From NCBI GenBank assembly GCA_028673005.1, contig CM054120.1, positions 58,960,057-59,024,056 on the forward strand: a DNA stretch of 64,000 nucleotides, written 5' to 3'. A program made the translations under genes and the position numbers. Shown here piece after piece: positions 1 to 11,599 of the stretch. This DNA is from Tanypteryx hageni (lineage: Eukaryota; Arthropoda; Insecta; Odonata; Petaluridae). The notes under the pieces are model-generated. The model ran no database searches. It saw only the letters and a list, made by a program, of their open reading frames with translations, and was not told the DNA's origin. Every line of letters begins with the position of its first letter. Within the stretch, counting starts at the first letter, position 1.

Positions 1-1381
1 CATTTTATTTGTCCATTATGAATTTTGATTGAGCATAATAGAGATGAGGGAGGCAAAGACCGTTTTCTTAGGTGAATGGGGATAGGGAATGGTTTTCTAA
101 TTTTTGGAAACCTCTGGCCTACATCATCTTTGATCGTTATTATTAAATAACAATGGAAATTGCCATCTTACATTTTTCAGTTCTTATTTAACGCTCTAAC
201 AAAAATGTAAAATGCGACATATCTGATTACGTCGAGGGGTAGAATTGTTGGCCCCAGAATGTATATCATACAATTCAAAGATTTAATATGATAGTAAATA
301 TTAGAAAACGTTGTGCGCCACCGGCATGTTGATCGCTTACAATCTTTTGCCCCACAGTCTGCTTGTAATTAACTGGAAGTACGCAAGCACGACAATCCAG
401 TTACGCACTCTAAGAAAAGATTAACAGCGAATTCTTCACTAAAGACAGCGGAAATCTCACCCTTATTTTTATGTAGTTCTCGCATAGAATTTCCGTGATA
501 CTTGCCCCGCGACTGTTAAATATACGCCCGATCGATATTCGCGCACGTTTTACACGAACATTCCGTCAATCCCATCTCTATTTGCGACTTGCGCTTTTGA
601 GAACAAAATAACGATGAATTCAATTGAGAATTATCGAACCAAACAAACTTAAAAAATGTCTTTAAAACTCAAAATTGAAAAAAATAAGCACTTTTATTAG
701 GTAATTATAATAGCCGTAATAAGGTTATCTATCAATAAACAATATGCAAATTTAGGATGTACAATCGATGCATGCCCCTAATGACGGCTGTCTGGTTGCC
801 GAAATGTGCGCATGGTTTTTCTTAAACTTTTCTTCCCGAGTTATAGAGGGGTTTGTGAGAGTATTAAATATCATAGTTTTTCTTCTAGTTTCAGCTTTCA
901 CGCGTGATTTTGTAATCAAATGTTGTGACGCCAAGACTACAAATATCGATACAAAAGGTATAGCAGTTTTATCGACAAATGGGAACTGGGATAGAAAAAA
1001 ATTTCAGTACTTTCGCGTACCTCATCAAAGTAACATAATCAACGGTAATCAAATCATTGAGAGGCATTTTTTGCGGAAGAGGTCACAAACGGGTGTTTGG
1101 AAGTACGCTAAAACAAATTTATGAGACTATACATTAATTGCTCGCATTTATAAACTCGAGTTATCTAATTTAATACGAGTGTCGTTAATTTCATTGTCAC
1201 TGAAAAATACACCCAGGGGATACACGACTTTTTAAAAAGTGCTGTAAGAGGTACGTCAGCAAAAAAAGGTTCAAGAACCCTTCAATGGAAAATAGATAAG
1301 AACTAATTTTTTTCAATTTCGATTTTTTTAAGCGCTTATGATATTTTGGAGAAAATTATGACATATCAGGGATCGGGTTAC
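1..1381. other. No recognised gene; presumed intron
   Basis: AT-rich sequence with no motif, repeat or coding frame that I can recognise. If the minus-strand PH-domain gene is real, this stretch is the start of the next intron downstream of the exon at 1382-1620. The remaining C-terminal part of the PH domain is not visible here, so the next exon probably lies outside the window. The opposing open frames around 750-1124 show no family resemblance. Confidence 0.4.
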
Positions 1382-1620
1382 CTGGCAGAGTAAGAGAGGC
1401 GCAGCGTGCGGTTCCCTCGGACAGAGTGCGAACGCGTTTAGTCTCCTCGGAACCCTCCGGATGCTGAGGTTCCTAAGCGGCAAGCGTCGTCTTGGTCTGG
1501 TTCCGAAGGCTGGTGGGTCGCTTCCCCCCGGCAGGTATAGCTCCAGAGATCCGTGCTTGACTTCGGCGTAACGGGCTTCCCAGCGTGGCGTCCACTCCGA
1601 TCGTGCGCATTGCAGAACTC
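1382..1620 (-). CDS. Internal exon encoding most of a PH domain
   Basis: This 239-nt GC-rich island in AT-rich surroundings is open on the minus strand for 2 nt plus 79 codons. It is bounded by an acceptor (cgattgcag before the exon) and a donor (CAG followed by GTAACC). The peptide reads like a pleckstrin-homology domain: Gly-Val-Leu-Gln at the first strand, then W-T-P-R-W-E-A-R-Y, then G-S-L-E-L-Y at the second and third strands, then R-R-L-P-L-R-N-L and N-A-F-A-L for the later strands, ending L-L-L-C-Q. PH domains usually bind phosphoinositides or proteins and bring signalling proteins to membranes. The C-terminal alpha helix with its usual conserved Trp is absent, as expected if it lies in the next exon. 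The acceptor phase fits the donor of the exon at 40517-40778. I cannot name the gene. The PH call is motif recognition by eye; the exon boundaries are inference from splice signals. Confidence 0.62.
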
Positions 1621-2267
1621 CTGCAATCGAACGCATTTGATCACTTTAAAAGGCTCTCAGAATCTCAAGAGTCCTCCTCCGACCCGTCTGAGTTCGCAAA
1701 TGGCCAACTCTTCCTAGAGTAACCGTACTGGCTTTGGAAATCCATACACCACGCCTAGCTTCCGTTATTTTCCAAGTCCCGTCCCGTGCCAATACCGTAC
1801 GTGATCCTAGTCTATTCCAAAAGCAGTAGCTTAAATGCCTCGTTCCTTCCCGATGATAACCGTACACGCTACCCACAAGGGACTTATTTAGTGTTTTTTT
1901 CAATGCCCTAGAAGAAACCACGAGAATATAAAAAAGTAACAGTAAATTTTCTGTTAATGGAATACGCGTGACGAATGTTCTGCATGAACGTTATAGGATC
2001 GAGTTTTCATGAATTACTTTTCAAGTTAAGAGTGAAAACAGAGCAAGTGACATTCTGTCGAGTGAATAATTTCTACCAGCCGTACAACTAAGAAAACATT
2101 GTTGTGTTGACCACTGGATCTTCTTCCCATCTTAATCGCTTATTGGTTCTTGTTCATTTTAAGAGGCCACATTTTTTTCGGTATAATCCTTTCATCGCGA
2201 ATTCCTACCAAATCGCTATGGGTAATCTTAGCAGCGTGAGTTATAAGTACGCTTGATAGTTTTTGAC
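1621..2267. other. Intronic sequence, nothing recognised
   Basis: Immediately upstream (minus strand) of the PH exon acceptor. Positions 1640-1920 are somewhat richer in GC and hold a 91-codon minus frame, but it has no splice signals or family resemblance that I can defend. Confidence 0.3.
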
Positions 2268-2462
2268 GTTTATTTTTCTTAAAAATCGGCGACTAAAATC
2301 GAGGTTCATTTTTTCCCTAAAATCGACGACGAATACCGGCGCTTATTCAATGCATTTTATTAGGGTTGGTAGTTTTCAACGTTAATATTTCTTAAAACGT
2401 GGCCATTAACATCGGCGTTTATTTTTTCTAAAAATCGACTACGAATATCAAAGCTTATTTAA
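2268..2462. repeat. Degenerate ~40-bp tandem array
   Basis: Four diverged units share a core of the form TTTTTCTAAAATCGACGACG followed by AATAYCGGCGYTTATT. They start near 2268, 2308, 2385 and 2423, with about 37 bp of unrelated sequence between the second and third. Spacing of about 40 bp suggests an old minisatellite or a decayed repeat end. It lies beside the R2 copy at 2540-3053 but is not seen at the other R2 copies. Confidence 0.45.
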
Positions 2463-2539
2463 ATATTTTTTATCAGTTTTTATTCAGAAAAGTTTTTAAA
2501 ATTGAATTTCTACTTATGAAATTTAACTAAAGGTGTAAA

Positions 2540-3053
2540 AATAAAAATAATACCTTGTATGCTGGTTTGTTTTTCGTTACCCAAATTTTGTCTACCAAAC
2601 TGATTTTCATGAAATTTAGTATTAAGGACTTATGGCTAAAGATAATAAGAAAATGGCATAAATGATTCTCATAACCCAATCAAGAATGTTTCATTACTGG
2701 AAACAAAAACTAACTTTACGTAATATCTCGTAAATTATTAGTTGTAACCGAAATAGTTTTCAAATAAAATTTGTAGAACTTGTCCAGTAATATATTTTTT
2801 GACAAATACATTTTTATCGTTGGAGTAGTCGTTTGCAAGTACATATATCAAACAAGAAAGTCGTAATTCACTTTGAATTTGAAAAAAATCATGGATAACT
2901 ACCTAATTGTTGTCAGCGGAAACAATCTTCGTAGTAAATAAGAGCTGCTATAATTACAGAAATGCGTTTAATTTCCTTACGTGTGCAAACCGCGTTTTGT
3001 AAGCGGAAGGAAATGGATTATTCACGACGAAGAAATGAACGTAAATGTAAACA
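2540..3053 (-). repeat. Dispersed repeat R2, copy 1
   Basis: On the minus strand this aligns by eye with 12193-12712 and with the split copy at about 20750-21890. Shared blocks, in order, are: atccatttccttccgctt; the segment around acgaagattgtttyc; gaattacgac followed by ttgtttgata; and ataagtccttaatac. The 3' part ending in the terminal hairpin of copies 2 and 3 is missing here, so this copy is 3'-truncated or diverged. The interval 3054-3375 beyond it holds nothing I recognise. No coding capacity is seen; the superfamily is unknown. Confidence 0.6.
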
Positions 3054-3375
3054 TTACAGCTTCTTAACACAAGCGAGGTATTATAAAAATTTCGATTATT
3101 TGGTTGATTACAATTTATTAGAAAATAAATCGGTAAATACAAATGTAATATTTATGATATTATATCGTTTTGCGATATTTAGTCAGTATACTAAAATTAC
3201 CTAAATACCTTTATTAATGCGCCGACTAAGGGGAGGGAAGAAGTTTTGAGTGCTCAGAGTGAAATAACTGGATCATGGTGTTTCGTTATTCTATGGTGTG
3301 CGTTCGTTCAAAGTATATCTTTTAGTTTTAAATATTCTATCGCACGAAACATGCCTGTTTGTGATACACTGTTCA

Positions 3376-4724
3376 CAGGGGCGGTGCTAGACATTTCAGC
3401 GCCCTAGGCAAACTTCTCTTTTGGCGCCCCTATCGTATTGCTAATTTTTTCTAATAATCTCAGTAAATAAAATACTTCCTTCGGTAATTACACATGCCTA
3501 ACAAAATATACATGTATATAGAGTAAACATTATAAAAGATGAAGTTTTCGTTTCTTGTTGCGTATAATAATTTACAATGCTGCTATAATTTATTTATTAC
3601 TTTCTCCGTATACGAAGTATCGAGAAAGTATTGTTTTCATGAAAAAATCGAATTCGAGATTTCAACGGAAATACATGTTTTACGGTCCCCTGAACACGTT
3701 TTGGCTATTTTCTTGATGATGTCTCTGTGTCTGTCTGTCTGTAAGCGATAGATTTTTGTGGGCGCTCTAACTCAAAAACTATTAATCAGGTCAACGCAAA
3801 ATTTTATATTTAACATTTTCATAAAAGTTAGAAGATCTGATTAGTTTTTGGTAAAAATCGCTCGACCAAAAGTGGGTGTTTACTCTTGTCACTTATCAGT
3901 TATTTTGAAGTATTTGCTTTAATATCTGATAAATGTAAAAATGTATTGGAATAAAAGTTGTAGAGAATTTTATTTTCTACAACCTTTGTTTGATACATTT
4001 TTCCAGATAATGCATTGTTTAAGAGATATCTTATATTTTTAGCTGCCACCACCACGCCACCTACTGAAGACTATTGTTAACAATTGACGCTTAGTTACGT
4101 CTTAGTAACGCTCGTTTCTCTTTTCTTAATTGTCAACCGGAAGTAAATATTGACAACGATCCAAGAGCTAACAACATGTAATTTGCCATATAAATATGGA
4201 GAAAGTCATGTGTTGCCCACATCAGTTTATTTTTACAAGGATTTTTAATAACCCCAAATTGTATGGCTATTAAGTTAACTGTGCGAACCTAGCTAATCAA
4301 AATTTTAGCCGCCTGAGTCAATCTTTTATTTATCTCAACGTTTCTTTCGTCAATATAATATTAATGTTGCGCGCGGGTTATGTAGCTCGGGATGCAATCA
4401 CTTTGGTTTTAAAAGAGCTTCAGGTAATCCTCTCGAGGACCCACCATGTCTTCAGTAGCATTCAGAATTCGTTTCATTTCTTTAATCTCCCCGTCTAAAC
4501 ATTTTTGGATAGTTGGCTCTAGCTGCTTACATTATTCTCCATCCATTTCTCAAACTCTATTTATTTTCTTGATTTTTTCCACCATTGAGACGTCATATGA
4601 TTAGGAAATGGTATTTATTTATTTTAGGTAATTTTACGCATGGATTTCGGCTCTCTTTAGCGCCCCTTCTACCACGGCGCCCCTAGGCAATTGCCTACTT
4701 TTCTACCCGCTAGCTCCGCCCCTG
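3376..4724. mobile_element. hAT element with TIRs and 8-bp TSD, split by R1 copy A
   Basis: Both ends carry the terminal inverted repeat CAGGGGCGGWGCTAG, differing at one position. Flanking 8-mers are actgttca (3368-3375) and actgtgca (4725-4732), 7 of 8 identical. CA-initial termini and 8-bp target duplications are hallmarks of hAT superfamily elements. Subterminal regions are rich in the motif GGCGCCCC. About 640 bp of the interior is a later R1 insertion (3597-4235), so the hAT element was originally about 700 bp. No transposase frame is visible, so it is non-autonomous. Confidence 0.8.
3597..4235 (+). repeat. Dispersed repeat R1, copy A
   Basis: One of three copies in the window (also 8515-9245 on plus and 46580-47277 on minus). 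It begins with a hairpin-forming sequence: TACTTTCTC at 3598-3606 pairs with GAGAAAGTA at 3622-3630, with an inner ATAC/GTAT stem. Conserved landmarks follow: ttgttttcatgaaa, atttcaacggaaatac, ctgaacacgttt, aactcaaaaactatt, agtgggtgtttact, and agctgccaycaccac. Near the 3' end, TATGGAGAAAGT (4195-4206) is complementary to the start ACTTTCTCCGTA, followed by catgtg and cacatca. The hexamer tttatt flanks both sides but is ambiguous in this AT-rich context. No coding capacity is seen. Confidence 0.72.
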
Positions 4725-6555
4725 ACTGTGCACTTTCCTAACTTGTTTACTTTTTGAAATTACATGTTGTGCTTTTTTTAAGAAGGAAGTACAAAGTACC
4801 AAAAGTTAACATTGGAGAATAGTATTCGTGAAAAGTGAGAATTAATATTGCCTAACCATCTGTGAAAAATTGAATGAAAATCATCATATCTAACTGCTAA
4901 GGAAAGGAAAAGTTCCAATATTGTGTGCGAAAGAGAATCATCGATATCTTTCACTTGGTTGTCTCAATTAAAAGTCCTAGAATAGTTTACGGGGTATTTT
5001 ATCGATCGATTTAATTTCAGTCAAAATGGAGTGCAGTATAATATTAAAATTGTTACAAATACATAGTTCTGTGACAATGAAGTCGCAAAAATATTGATAA
5101 CCTTATAACCTTATTTTGTGATGCTCACGTCGATTCAAGTTTGTATTGTGCTGAATTTTACACGCATCCCACTTGATATTGCCCACAATTTGTTCAATTT
5201 TATTTCCGTTTAAATCAATTTCGCTCGCGCCATATTTAATATCGGTCACATTTAGCTGATATCCTATTCTATTGATGTGATTTAAGATAGAGGGACGCAT
5301 AGTTTGAAAGAGAGAGGGAGGTTGATTATGGGCTAAAGAGTTTTGCTTGGTAAAGGTTAGCGAAAGGGAGAGAGGTGCGTTGGAACGTAAAGGTCGGTTA
5401 AGAATGGAAGATGTGTCACTGAAATATTCTAACGACTGTCGAAAGACCTCTTCCAAAGAAGACCGCTACTATAATGTGATGTAAGAGCACGAACAAGGTA
5501 ACGGATGTTGACTTTTCGAACAAAGACAGCCTTTTCACGTTCATGTTTATCGTCAAGACTCTAGTCAACTTTAATCCGGGAAGAGGAGATATTATACGAA
5601 TTAATTTAACAAATAAATTATTAACGCTGAGGAAAGTTAAAAAAAAACGACTTGAGCTTGATAGTTGGGAGGAAATCCAGTGGACACTCGCTGTCAAACA
5701 GTCGAGTCACTTGTTGCAATACAATGGATAGATAAGGCTTTTTTGGAGTCGGGCTCTATCTTCAGTGATAGCGAAAAGCTATCACCTCCCTAACCTATTG
5801 TTTCCAATGTCTCACTCGTTAAACCTTGAATGCTCATTTGATTTCCTCCAAACAATCTTACTGAAATTGTTTACAAAATAATATTTCTTTGCAAATACCA
5901 TATTGGAAATGATTCTATCGGGAATTGTTGCAGAGTTAACAAATATAATAAAGCAAAATTTGATTACGAGCTCACAATAAAATTATTTAAACAATGAAGG
6001 CATTGGTGACAAGTGAGACATCTTCCAAAAATTAAATATTGTACGCTATCTATAAGCCAATATAAAGAGGTATTGTTCGGTATAAAACATCTATATTTAC
6101 ACGCGAAGGTCAGCTGAATTTCCGGCAAGTTTTCATTTACATGTAATTAAATGAATATGATTACAAATGTGACAAGGTTTATTCCTACAAGATATGTAGT
6201 AAAATCTCAAGCCAGTTAAATCCATATTCTTTATTTTGTGTATGGTGCATTTTATATCAAATAATTAATATTCATTTAACGACTTGCTTCTTCATTTTAT
6301 GTTTTGTAATAAGATAAAGAATTTTATAGACTTTAAGTGATTTCTTTTTGCGTTTACGACATGTCAATTCAATATTTGTATACTTTTTATTGAAAAAAAC
6401 CGGATTATTCATAGTTATTCTTCTTTGCTTTTTATGGGCTGTTATTTTCTAACTAGCTAATACAGGATTTCCAATCATCATCCAAATTTAAGAAATGATT
6501 ATTAGGTTTAAAGTTTTTACATGGTTTTCTGCCAACAAAATAAACAGGAAATAAT
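4725..6555. other. Nothing recognised
   Basis: AT-rich intron-like sequence. A 117-codon minus frame at 5103-5456 and the frames overlapping it resemble no family I know and have no convincing splice context. Confidence 0.3.
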
Positions 6556-6702
6556 GAAAATAGAACGGGATATATATAGCAAGTTAAAAACAATGAAATT
6601 TATCGGCAGCTTCAAAAGTGGAACAGGATATATACACTTAATTAAAAACTATAAATTATAAAGGCATCGCAGAAAGTAGAACAGGATATGTACACATGAC
6701 TC
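6556..6702. repeat. 58-bp tandem repeat, about 2.5 units
   Basis: Units begin at 6556, 6614 and 6672, each starting with a variant of gaaaRtRgaacRggatatRt, giving an exact 58-bp period twice. The third unit is partial. Confidence 0.55.
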
Positions 6703-7016
6703 AAATATGTGTTTTTTTGTTTTTTATTGGATTATATTGGCGTCATAAGTTAATTTAAAAAATAATAATTTAACTCAGCTAACTAATATACATATGTTTA
6801 AATCAAACACCAGATATATTTAATGAATTTTGTTAATTGTTTTAGTTGGGACAAAGAAATGCATTTTGGATTGGAGGTGTGCGTTGTATTTGGGTTTGTG
6901 CAGGGTCGTCTTATGAGGCGAGCTTGTGTCACCCGCCTCAGATGGCACTTTTCTATGGCAGTAACGCCGCCGATCTGCCATGTGTCGTAGACACACACAA
7001 ACACATACACATATAA

Positions 7017-7018
<2 letters not shown>

Positions 7019-7067
<49 letters not shown>
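7019..7067. repeat. (TA)n microsatellite with (CA)n edges
   Basis: About 42 bp of uninterrupted alternating A/T, preceded by interrupted CA repeats and followed by acacaca. Confidence 0.95.
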
Positions 7068-7505
7068 GGGCCGGCCCAAGGCGTGGGCAGGGTTGCCAAA
7101 AAAATTGAAAATGTAGCTAAATCCACCCTAAAAAGTAGCTAAATAGTCGCTAAACTCGAAGAAATGTCGCTAAAAAGTCGTTAAAAATAAAAAAGTACGT
7201 AAATACTTAAAAATAATTCTTATTATATCTAAATGCACTGGAGAACAAATTGAAACTTTTTGTATGGTTTTTGCAGAGAATGAGGTTATCCTAAATTATT
7301 TTGGCCCGCTGAGTTTGAATCTGTAGTCAGAATTTGTGTAGCACGTCTATATATGGAGAAAAACGTATTTTTATATTAGAAGAACATATTGTGTTTTAGT
7401 CATACAAACTCAGCAAAATACTTACATGCTAGGTTAAAGATTTAGCAAACAATTTTCTTTTGTATGACGTACCAGGAGCTTCCCTAATTAATAACCAACA
7501 AGCAA
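7068..7505. mobile_element. Transposon-derived flank, class unresolved
   Basis: Starts with gggccggcccaaggc and then agggttgccaaa, both reminiscent of repeat termini. Then come several near-repeats of gtcgctaaa/gtagctaaa between 7110 and 7190. It lies on the 3' side of the zinc-cluster protein pseudogene and may be the untranslated end of the same element. The assignment is inference from position. Confidence 0.3.
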
Positions 7506-8372
7506 TTAATAACCAGCTAGCATATTAGTGTTCCATCTGCCTTGGTATCGTTTTTCCAACGTTTGAATGTCCCGATGGGACCGCTCGCCGTGCTCGTCAC
7601 TCACAGCTCCCAAATTCTCAGGAAAGAAGTCCAGATGGGAGTGACATGTTACACCCCATGTCATGGTTTGCTTCCAGCATTTTATTAACCAAGTCTTCAT
7701 AGTTTGTTGCTTTGTTGTTCATGAGCTCACGTATTTGGGACCCACAAACATTCGTTCTTTAACCTTTGTTTTGGTGATTTTTGTAAATTTTTCCTTAAGA
7801 CGTAGAAATCCTCTGCTATTTTGATCCATACCTTTTACAAAATTCTTCATGAGTTTTTATTTTATATGTAAAGGGGGTAAATAAATATTTTGTTGTGCAA
7901 CAAGGCTTTTATGTACGTTTTTTTGACTATCCGCTAATTGTCTAGTTGGCCAGTCGCGAACAATGTAGTGCTTAGAACAGGAAGATGTGGATCATGTGTG
8001 ATAGTTCTTATTGCTGATAGCACATTAGAATAAAGAATACCTTTTTTGTTTTCAGAAAAGAATTTTAGTCATGCAAAAATAACAGTCGTTTACGTGATTC
8101 TATTGTTCCCTCAAGACCATAGGTATTGCAAAACTCATAGATGAACGAGCGCCTTTCATCCACTGTCGGAGACGGTTTGCACAGGAAACGCAACAAATAT
8201 GGGGAGTCCATTGTTTATATTGGTCTTCTACCTTGCATCCGAGGTACAATTGATAAGCTTTTTTGATAAGGGGAGTAAAGCACCTTCTCTGATATTTCAC
8301 AGTAAATTCTCCGTAAACATAATAAAAATTGTCAGCCGCCTTAACACATTTAGGAGACATGCTGTTTGGCAC
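7506..8372 (-). pseudogene. Decayed zinc-cluster protein of an arthropod multi-copy family
   Basis: Three collinear minus-strand blocks match a protein I recognise from many arthropod annotations as an uncharacterised, multi-copy and probably transposon-borne family. At about 8372-8100 there is an N-terminal zinc-binding-like region with P-H-I-C-C-V-S-C and F-A-I-P-M-V. It continues past a stop at 8097-8099 with D-C-Y-F-C. The middle (about 7900-7700) has L-P-P-L-H-I-K and F-V-G-P. The C-terminal block (7506-7640) has H-S-H-L-D-F-F-P-E-N-L-G, then S-D-E-H-G-E-R, then E-K-R-Y-Q-G-R-W. The first Cys pair of the family motif reads Tyr-Tyr-Val-Tyr here. Several stops and the short spacing between blocks indicate loss of most of the central region. 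It cannot be functional. The family function is unknown to me. Confidence 0.7.
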
Positions 8373-8514
8373 ACTTCTTTACCACCTTAAGCTGCTACTG
8401 AAAAACACAGGATGACGTTGTTTAAGATGTGTTGCAAAAATAAAAAAAGGTAGCAAGATGAGAGTTTGTTTGCTTTGTGAATGCTTTAGTACGAGGGAGA
8501 AGGCCCTCGAATTA

Positions 8515-9245
8515 TTACTTTCTCAAAATATGAAGTATAGAGAAAGTATTGTTTTCATGAAAAAATCGAATTCAGGATTTCAACGGAAATACATGTTTTA
8601 AGGTCTCCTGAACACGTTTGGACTATTTTCTCGATGATGTCTGTAGGGGTGTCTGAGTGTGTGTCTGTGACCGGAATTTTGTGGGTGCTATAACTCAAAA
8701 ACTATTCATCATATTAACGTTAAATTTCATATTTGACGTTTTCGTTCAAGGAAAATGAATTGATTAGTTTTTGGTAAAAATCAGTTAAACGGAAGTGGGT
8801 GTTTACTATTGTTACTTATCCGTTTTTTGAAATATTTCCTTTAATATTTGATAAATGTAAAAACGTGCTGGAATAAACGTTGTAGATAATTTGATTTTCT
8901 ACAGCCTTTGTTTGAAACAATTTCCCATATAATACATTGTTGAAGAAATAGTTTTAGAACTAAATTTTTGAGCTGCCATCACCACGCCACCTACTGGCGA
9001 CTATTGTGAACACTTAACGCTTAGTTGCCTCTTAATAACGCTCCTTTTTATTTTCTTAATTATTGGAGCTTTGTGGGTATATCCAATATCAAATGGTTAC
9101 AGTTTGGGTTTATTTCAGTTCTTTGTTGTCTGATTTTTTCTCCGAGTTCCTTAAAATATTTATTATCATTTAGCATTTTAATCTGTGAAATTTTTAGAAA
9201 TATTACAGGGATGGATAAAGCCATGTGGTGGCCACATCAAATTCT
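8515..9245 (+). repeat. Dispersed repeat R1, copy B
   Basis: Same order of landmarks as copy A, starting with tactttctc...gagaaagta (inner stem diverged) and ending with the hairpin catgtggtggccacat at about 9222. This copy keeps the 3' segment ttggagctttgtggstatat shared with copy C, which copy A has lost or altered. It abuts the zinc-cluster pseudogene region on its left. A possible 7-mer duplication, aattatt/aattctt, flanks it. Confidence 0.7.
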
Positions 9246-9283
9246 TTTAATATTTGCTTTAATATTAGATGATGATGAGCATG

Positions 9284-9397
9284 GGAGTGGTGTTGAGGGT
9301 GGTGGTGTTGGTGAGGGTGGTGGTGGTAATGAGGGTGGTGTTGGTGGTGAGGGTAGTGGTGTAAGGTTGGTGGTAGTGGTGAGTGTGGTGATGGTTT
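9284..9397. repeat. GT-rich minisatellite, (GGTGGT/GAGGGT)n
   Basis: Imperfect G+T array on the plus strand made of ggtggt, ggtgtt and gagggt words. It creates a Gly/Val-rich plus frame and a His/Pro-rich minus frame that are not genes. It follows the 3' end of R1 copy B. Confidence 0.85.
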
Positions 9398-10763
9398 AAC
9401 TGAGCAGTCACACATAGTTCGGCGATTGTTTTATCTTGTAATTACCTATGACTCCTCTGTGAAAATGTGGTTCACTTAATAACGAAGTGAAACGAAATGA
9501 TAATGGCTGCAACAACAATTTAACTCAATGAATTATAAAAAAAGATATACCGCATTACAATCTCGTGCATTCCGTCAGCCAAACCGACTTCTTACGTCGG
9601 TGTTTAACGTGGAATATACGGAAAATGCTAACAAGTAGCAAGTAATGGAGGAAGAAACTCGGCAAAAGTGTTTTTTTTTACTATTTTAAAGGCATATATT
9701 TCGAATGTTTTCTAGAGATGGGCCTTGTCACTTTCGCTATTCCGTTATGTAACAAATACTATCGAACCGGGGAATTTGATAAAAACCGATGAAATCGTCA
9801 ATTCGAAATTCGTAAATCCACTCGTACTTCTACTATTAGAACTAATTATGCAGCGAGTTTGCTTCAGCCCTCCCCAAACAACCTGTCACTTGGACAAAAA
9901 ATAATTCCATGGGCCTGCTCACGCTATCATCACGATGCATGAATGACTGTTAAATAACAATGGCGAATCATAATAGTACGTTCGAACGATCGCCCAAGAC
10001 GCGGAATAATCTTGATTACCTCCGGTCGATACGCAAGAATACGTTGTATTTTATAAAATAATAAACCTTGAAGGCTAGGGTGGGGTCACGACAGGAACAG
10101 GTACTACATAATCACCGACTGACGTAACATTCACGTAGATATGAAGTTAACTCAGTCAACCGCGGAAGCGGCGCCGCTCAAATCGTTGGAATACTTTTGG
10201 AAATGACTGTACATCCATGAGCGAAGGAAATTTTTCCTTGAGCCAACCCTAGACCATTTTATGGAAAGTGAATATCTCGTTCTTTAGCCTGAAAACGAAC
10301 GAAATGTGACATTTTTCGGTGAATTCCAGGAGGGTGCTTACGATTTTCTTCTGCTGGTCTGTGTGTGTGAAAGTTTTCATGAATGCACGCATTCGCTCAT
10401 TCTCGGATTCGCTTATTCGCGTTCGAGTATCTACGCACATCTTCTTACAAGTATCTATAACCTCAAGTCAGTCAGCCTCTCCTTTTTTCTTTTTGGTATT
10501 ATTAGGCGTTCTTTACCGCCGAAGCGGTATTAGCGGAACGCATTATGGCCACGTCTCATCCGTCCGTCCGTTTTTCGTAACTTTCATATCCTAAACCGCT
10601 GAACGGATTTTAATTAAATTAAGGACGAGTGATTGTTACTAAAATGTATCGCCCAATTGTGATTTTGAACTGCATCCATAAATTAGAACTTCCACTTGGC
10701 ATAATTACTTTGATAAACCGATACTCGTACCTCGTTAAATGGCATCCGTCAAGCAACAAAATA
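9398..10763. other. Nothing firm recognised
   Basis: AT-rich. Around 10535-10620 the words ccgtccgtccgt and gaacggattttaatt resemble stretches often found in arthropod dispersed repeats, but I find no second copy or termini in this window. Minor open frames at 10249-10594 are unsupported. Confidence 0.3.
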
Positions 10764-11120
10764 CTATATTTTTCTCTCCCTAGCTATCATATGATTTGTA
10801 TGGTATAGATTAAAACATTTATTCGAATAGAGGACTTAATTTATTATAGAAAAATTCGAGAGACCGCATCAATACGAGTTATAGTTTCGGAGATAAAAAT
10901 TCGAGAAAATACTGAGAAAAACATCGCATATTTTCTGTACATCGAGACAGTTCTTTCAGCAAACAAAAATTAAAAATCTATATTTTTCTCTCCCATGCTC
11001 TTATATGACCTATGAGGTATAGATAAAAGCATTATTCGGATAGAGGACACCATTTACCACAAAAAAATCCGCGAGATTACATAATTACGCGTTATATTTT
11101 CGCAGATAAAAATTCAAGTA
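10764..11120. repeat. Two-unit tandem duplication, 214-bp period
   Basis: Unit 1 (10764-10908) and unit 2 (10978-11120) both begin ctatatttttctctccc. They share, in order, ggtatagat, attcgrataGaggac, cgagattrca and gataaaaattc. The ~70 bp between them (10909-10977) belongs to the first period. Confidence 0.6.
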
Positions 11121-11599
11121 TCGCCATATCTTTCGATACCGTTTTTTACATATTTCCCCTAAATAACGCCTTTGAAATCTATGTGTATTCAATTTATGCA
11201 GTATGGAGTATACTTTTCCATCTTGTTATGATTATAGTCACGCATTGTTTTCCATAGCTTAATTAAGTATTCATTTAAGACACTGTGTGGCTCATTAAAT
11301 TTATTAGAGTACAAAAACTTGTTTGCGATTTTGGCTATTCGCAAGTCACTTGTATTAGGGACGGTCAAAATCATTCTTGCCCACACTCGAGAAAACTCTC
11401 TGGCCAACCCTGTACACACACACAAATGGTCATATACATACTGAGCTGGACAAAATCAGGCGTCCATTCGCTATTGACGACTAAAAATTGCATAGTGTCG
11501 GCGATATTTATCCTTCATCTTATATCAATTCAGTATAGTTACTAAGTAGATAATATTTGTACGTCATACGCATAGCGTAAATGCAATATGTAAATGAAA

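Noticed and set aside
9025..9415. Gly/Val-rich plus frame and His/Pro-rich minus frame
   Set aside because: Caused by the GT-rich minisatellite and the end of R1 copy B.
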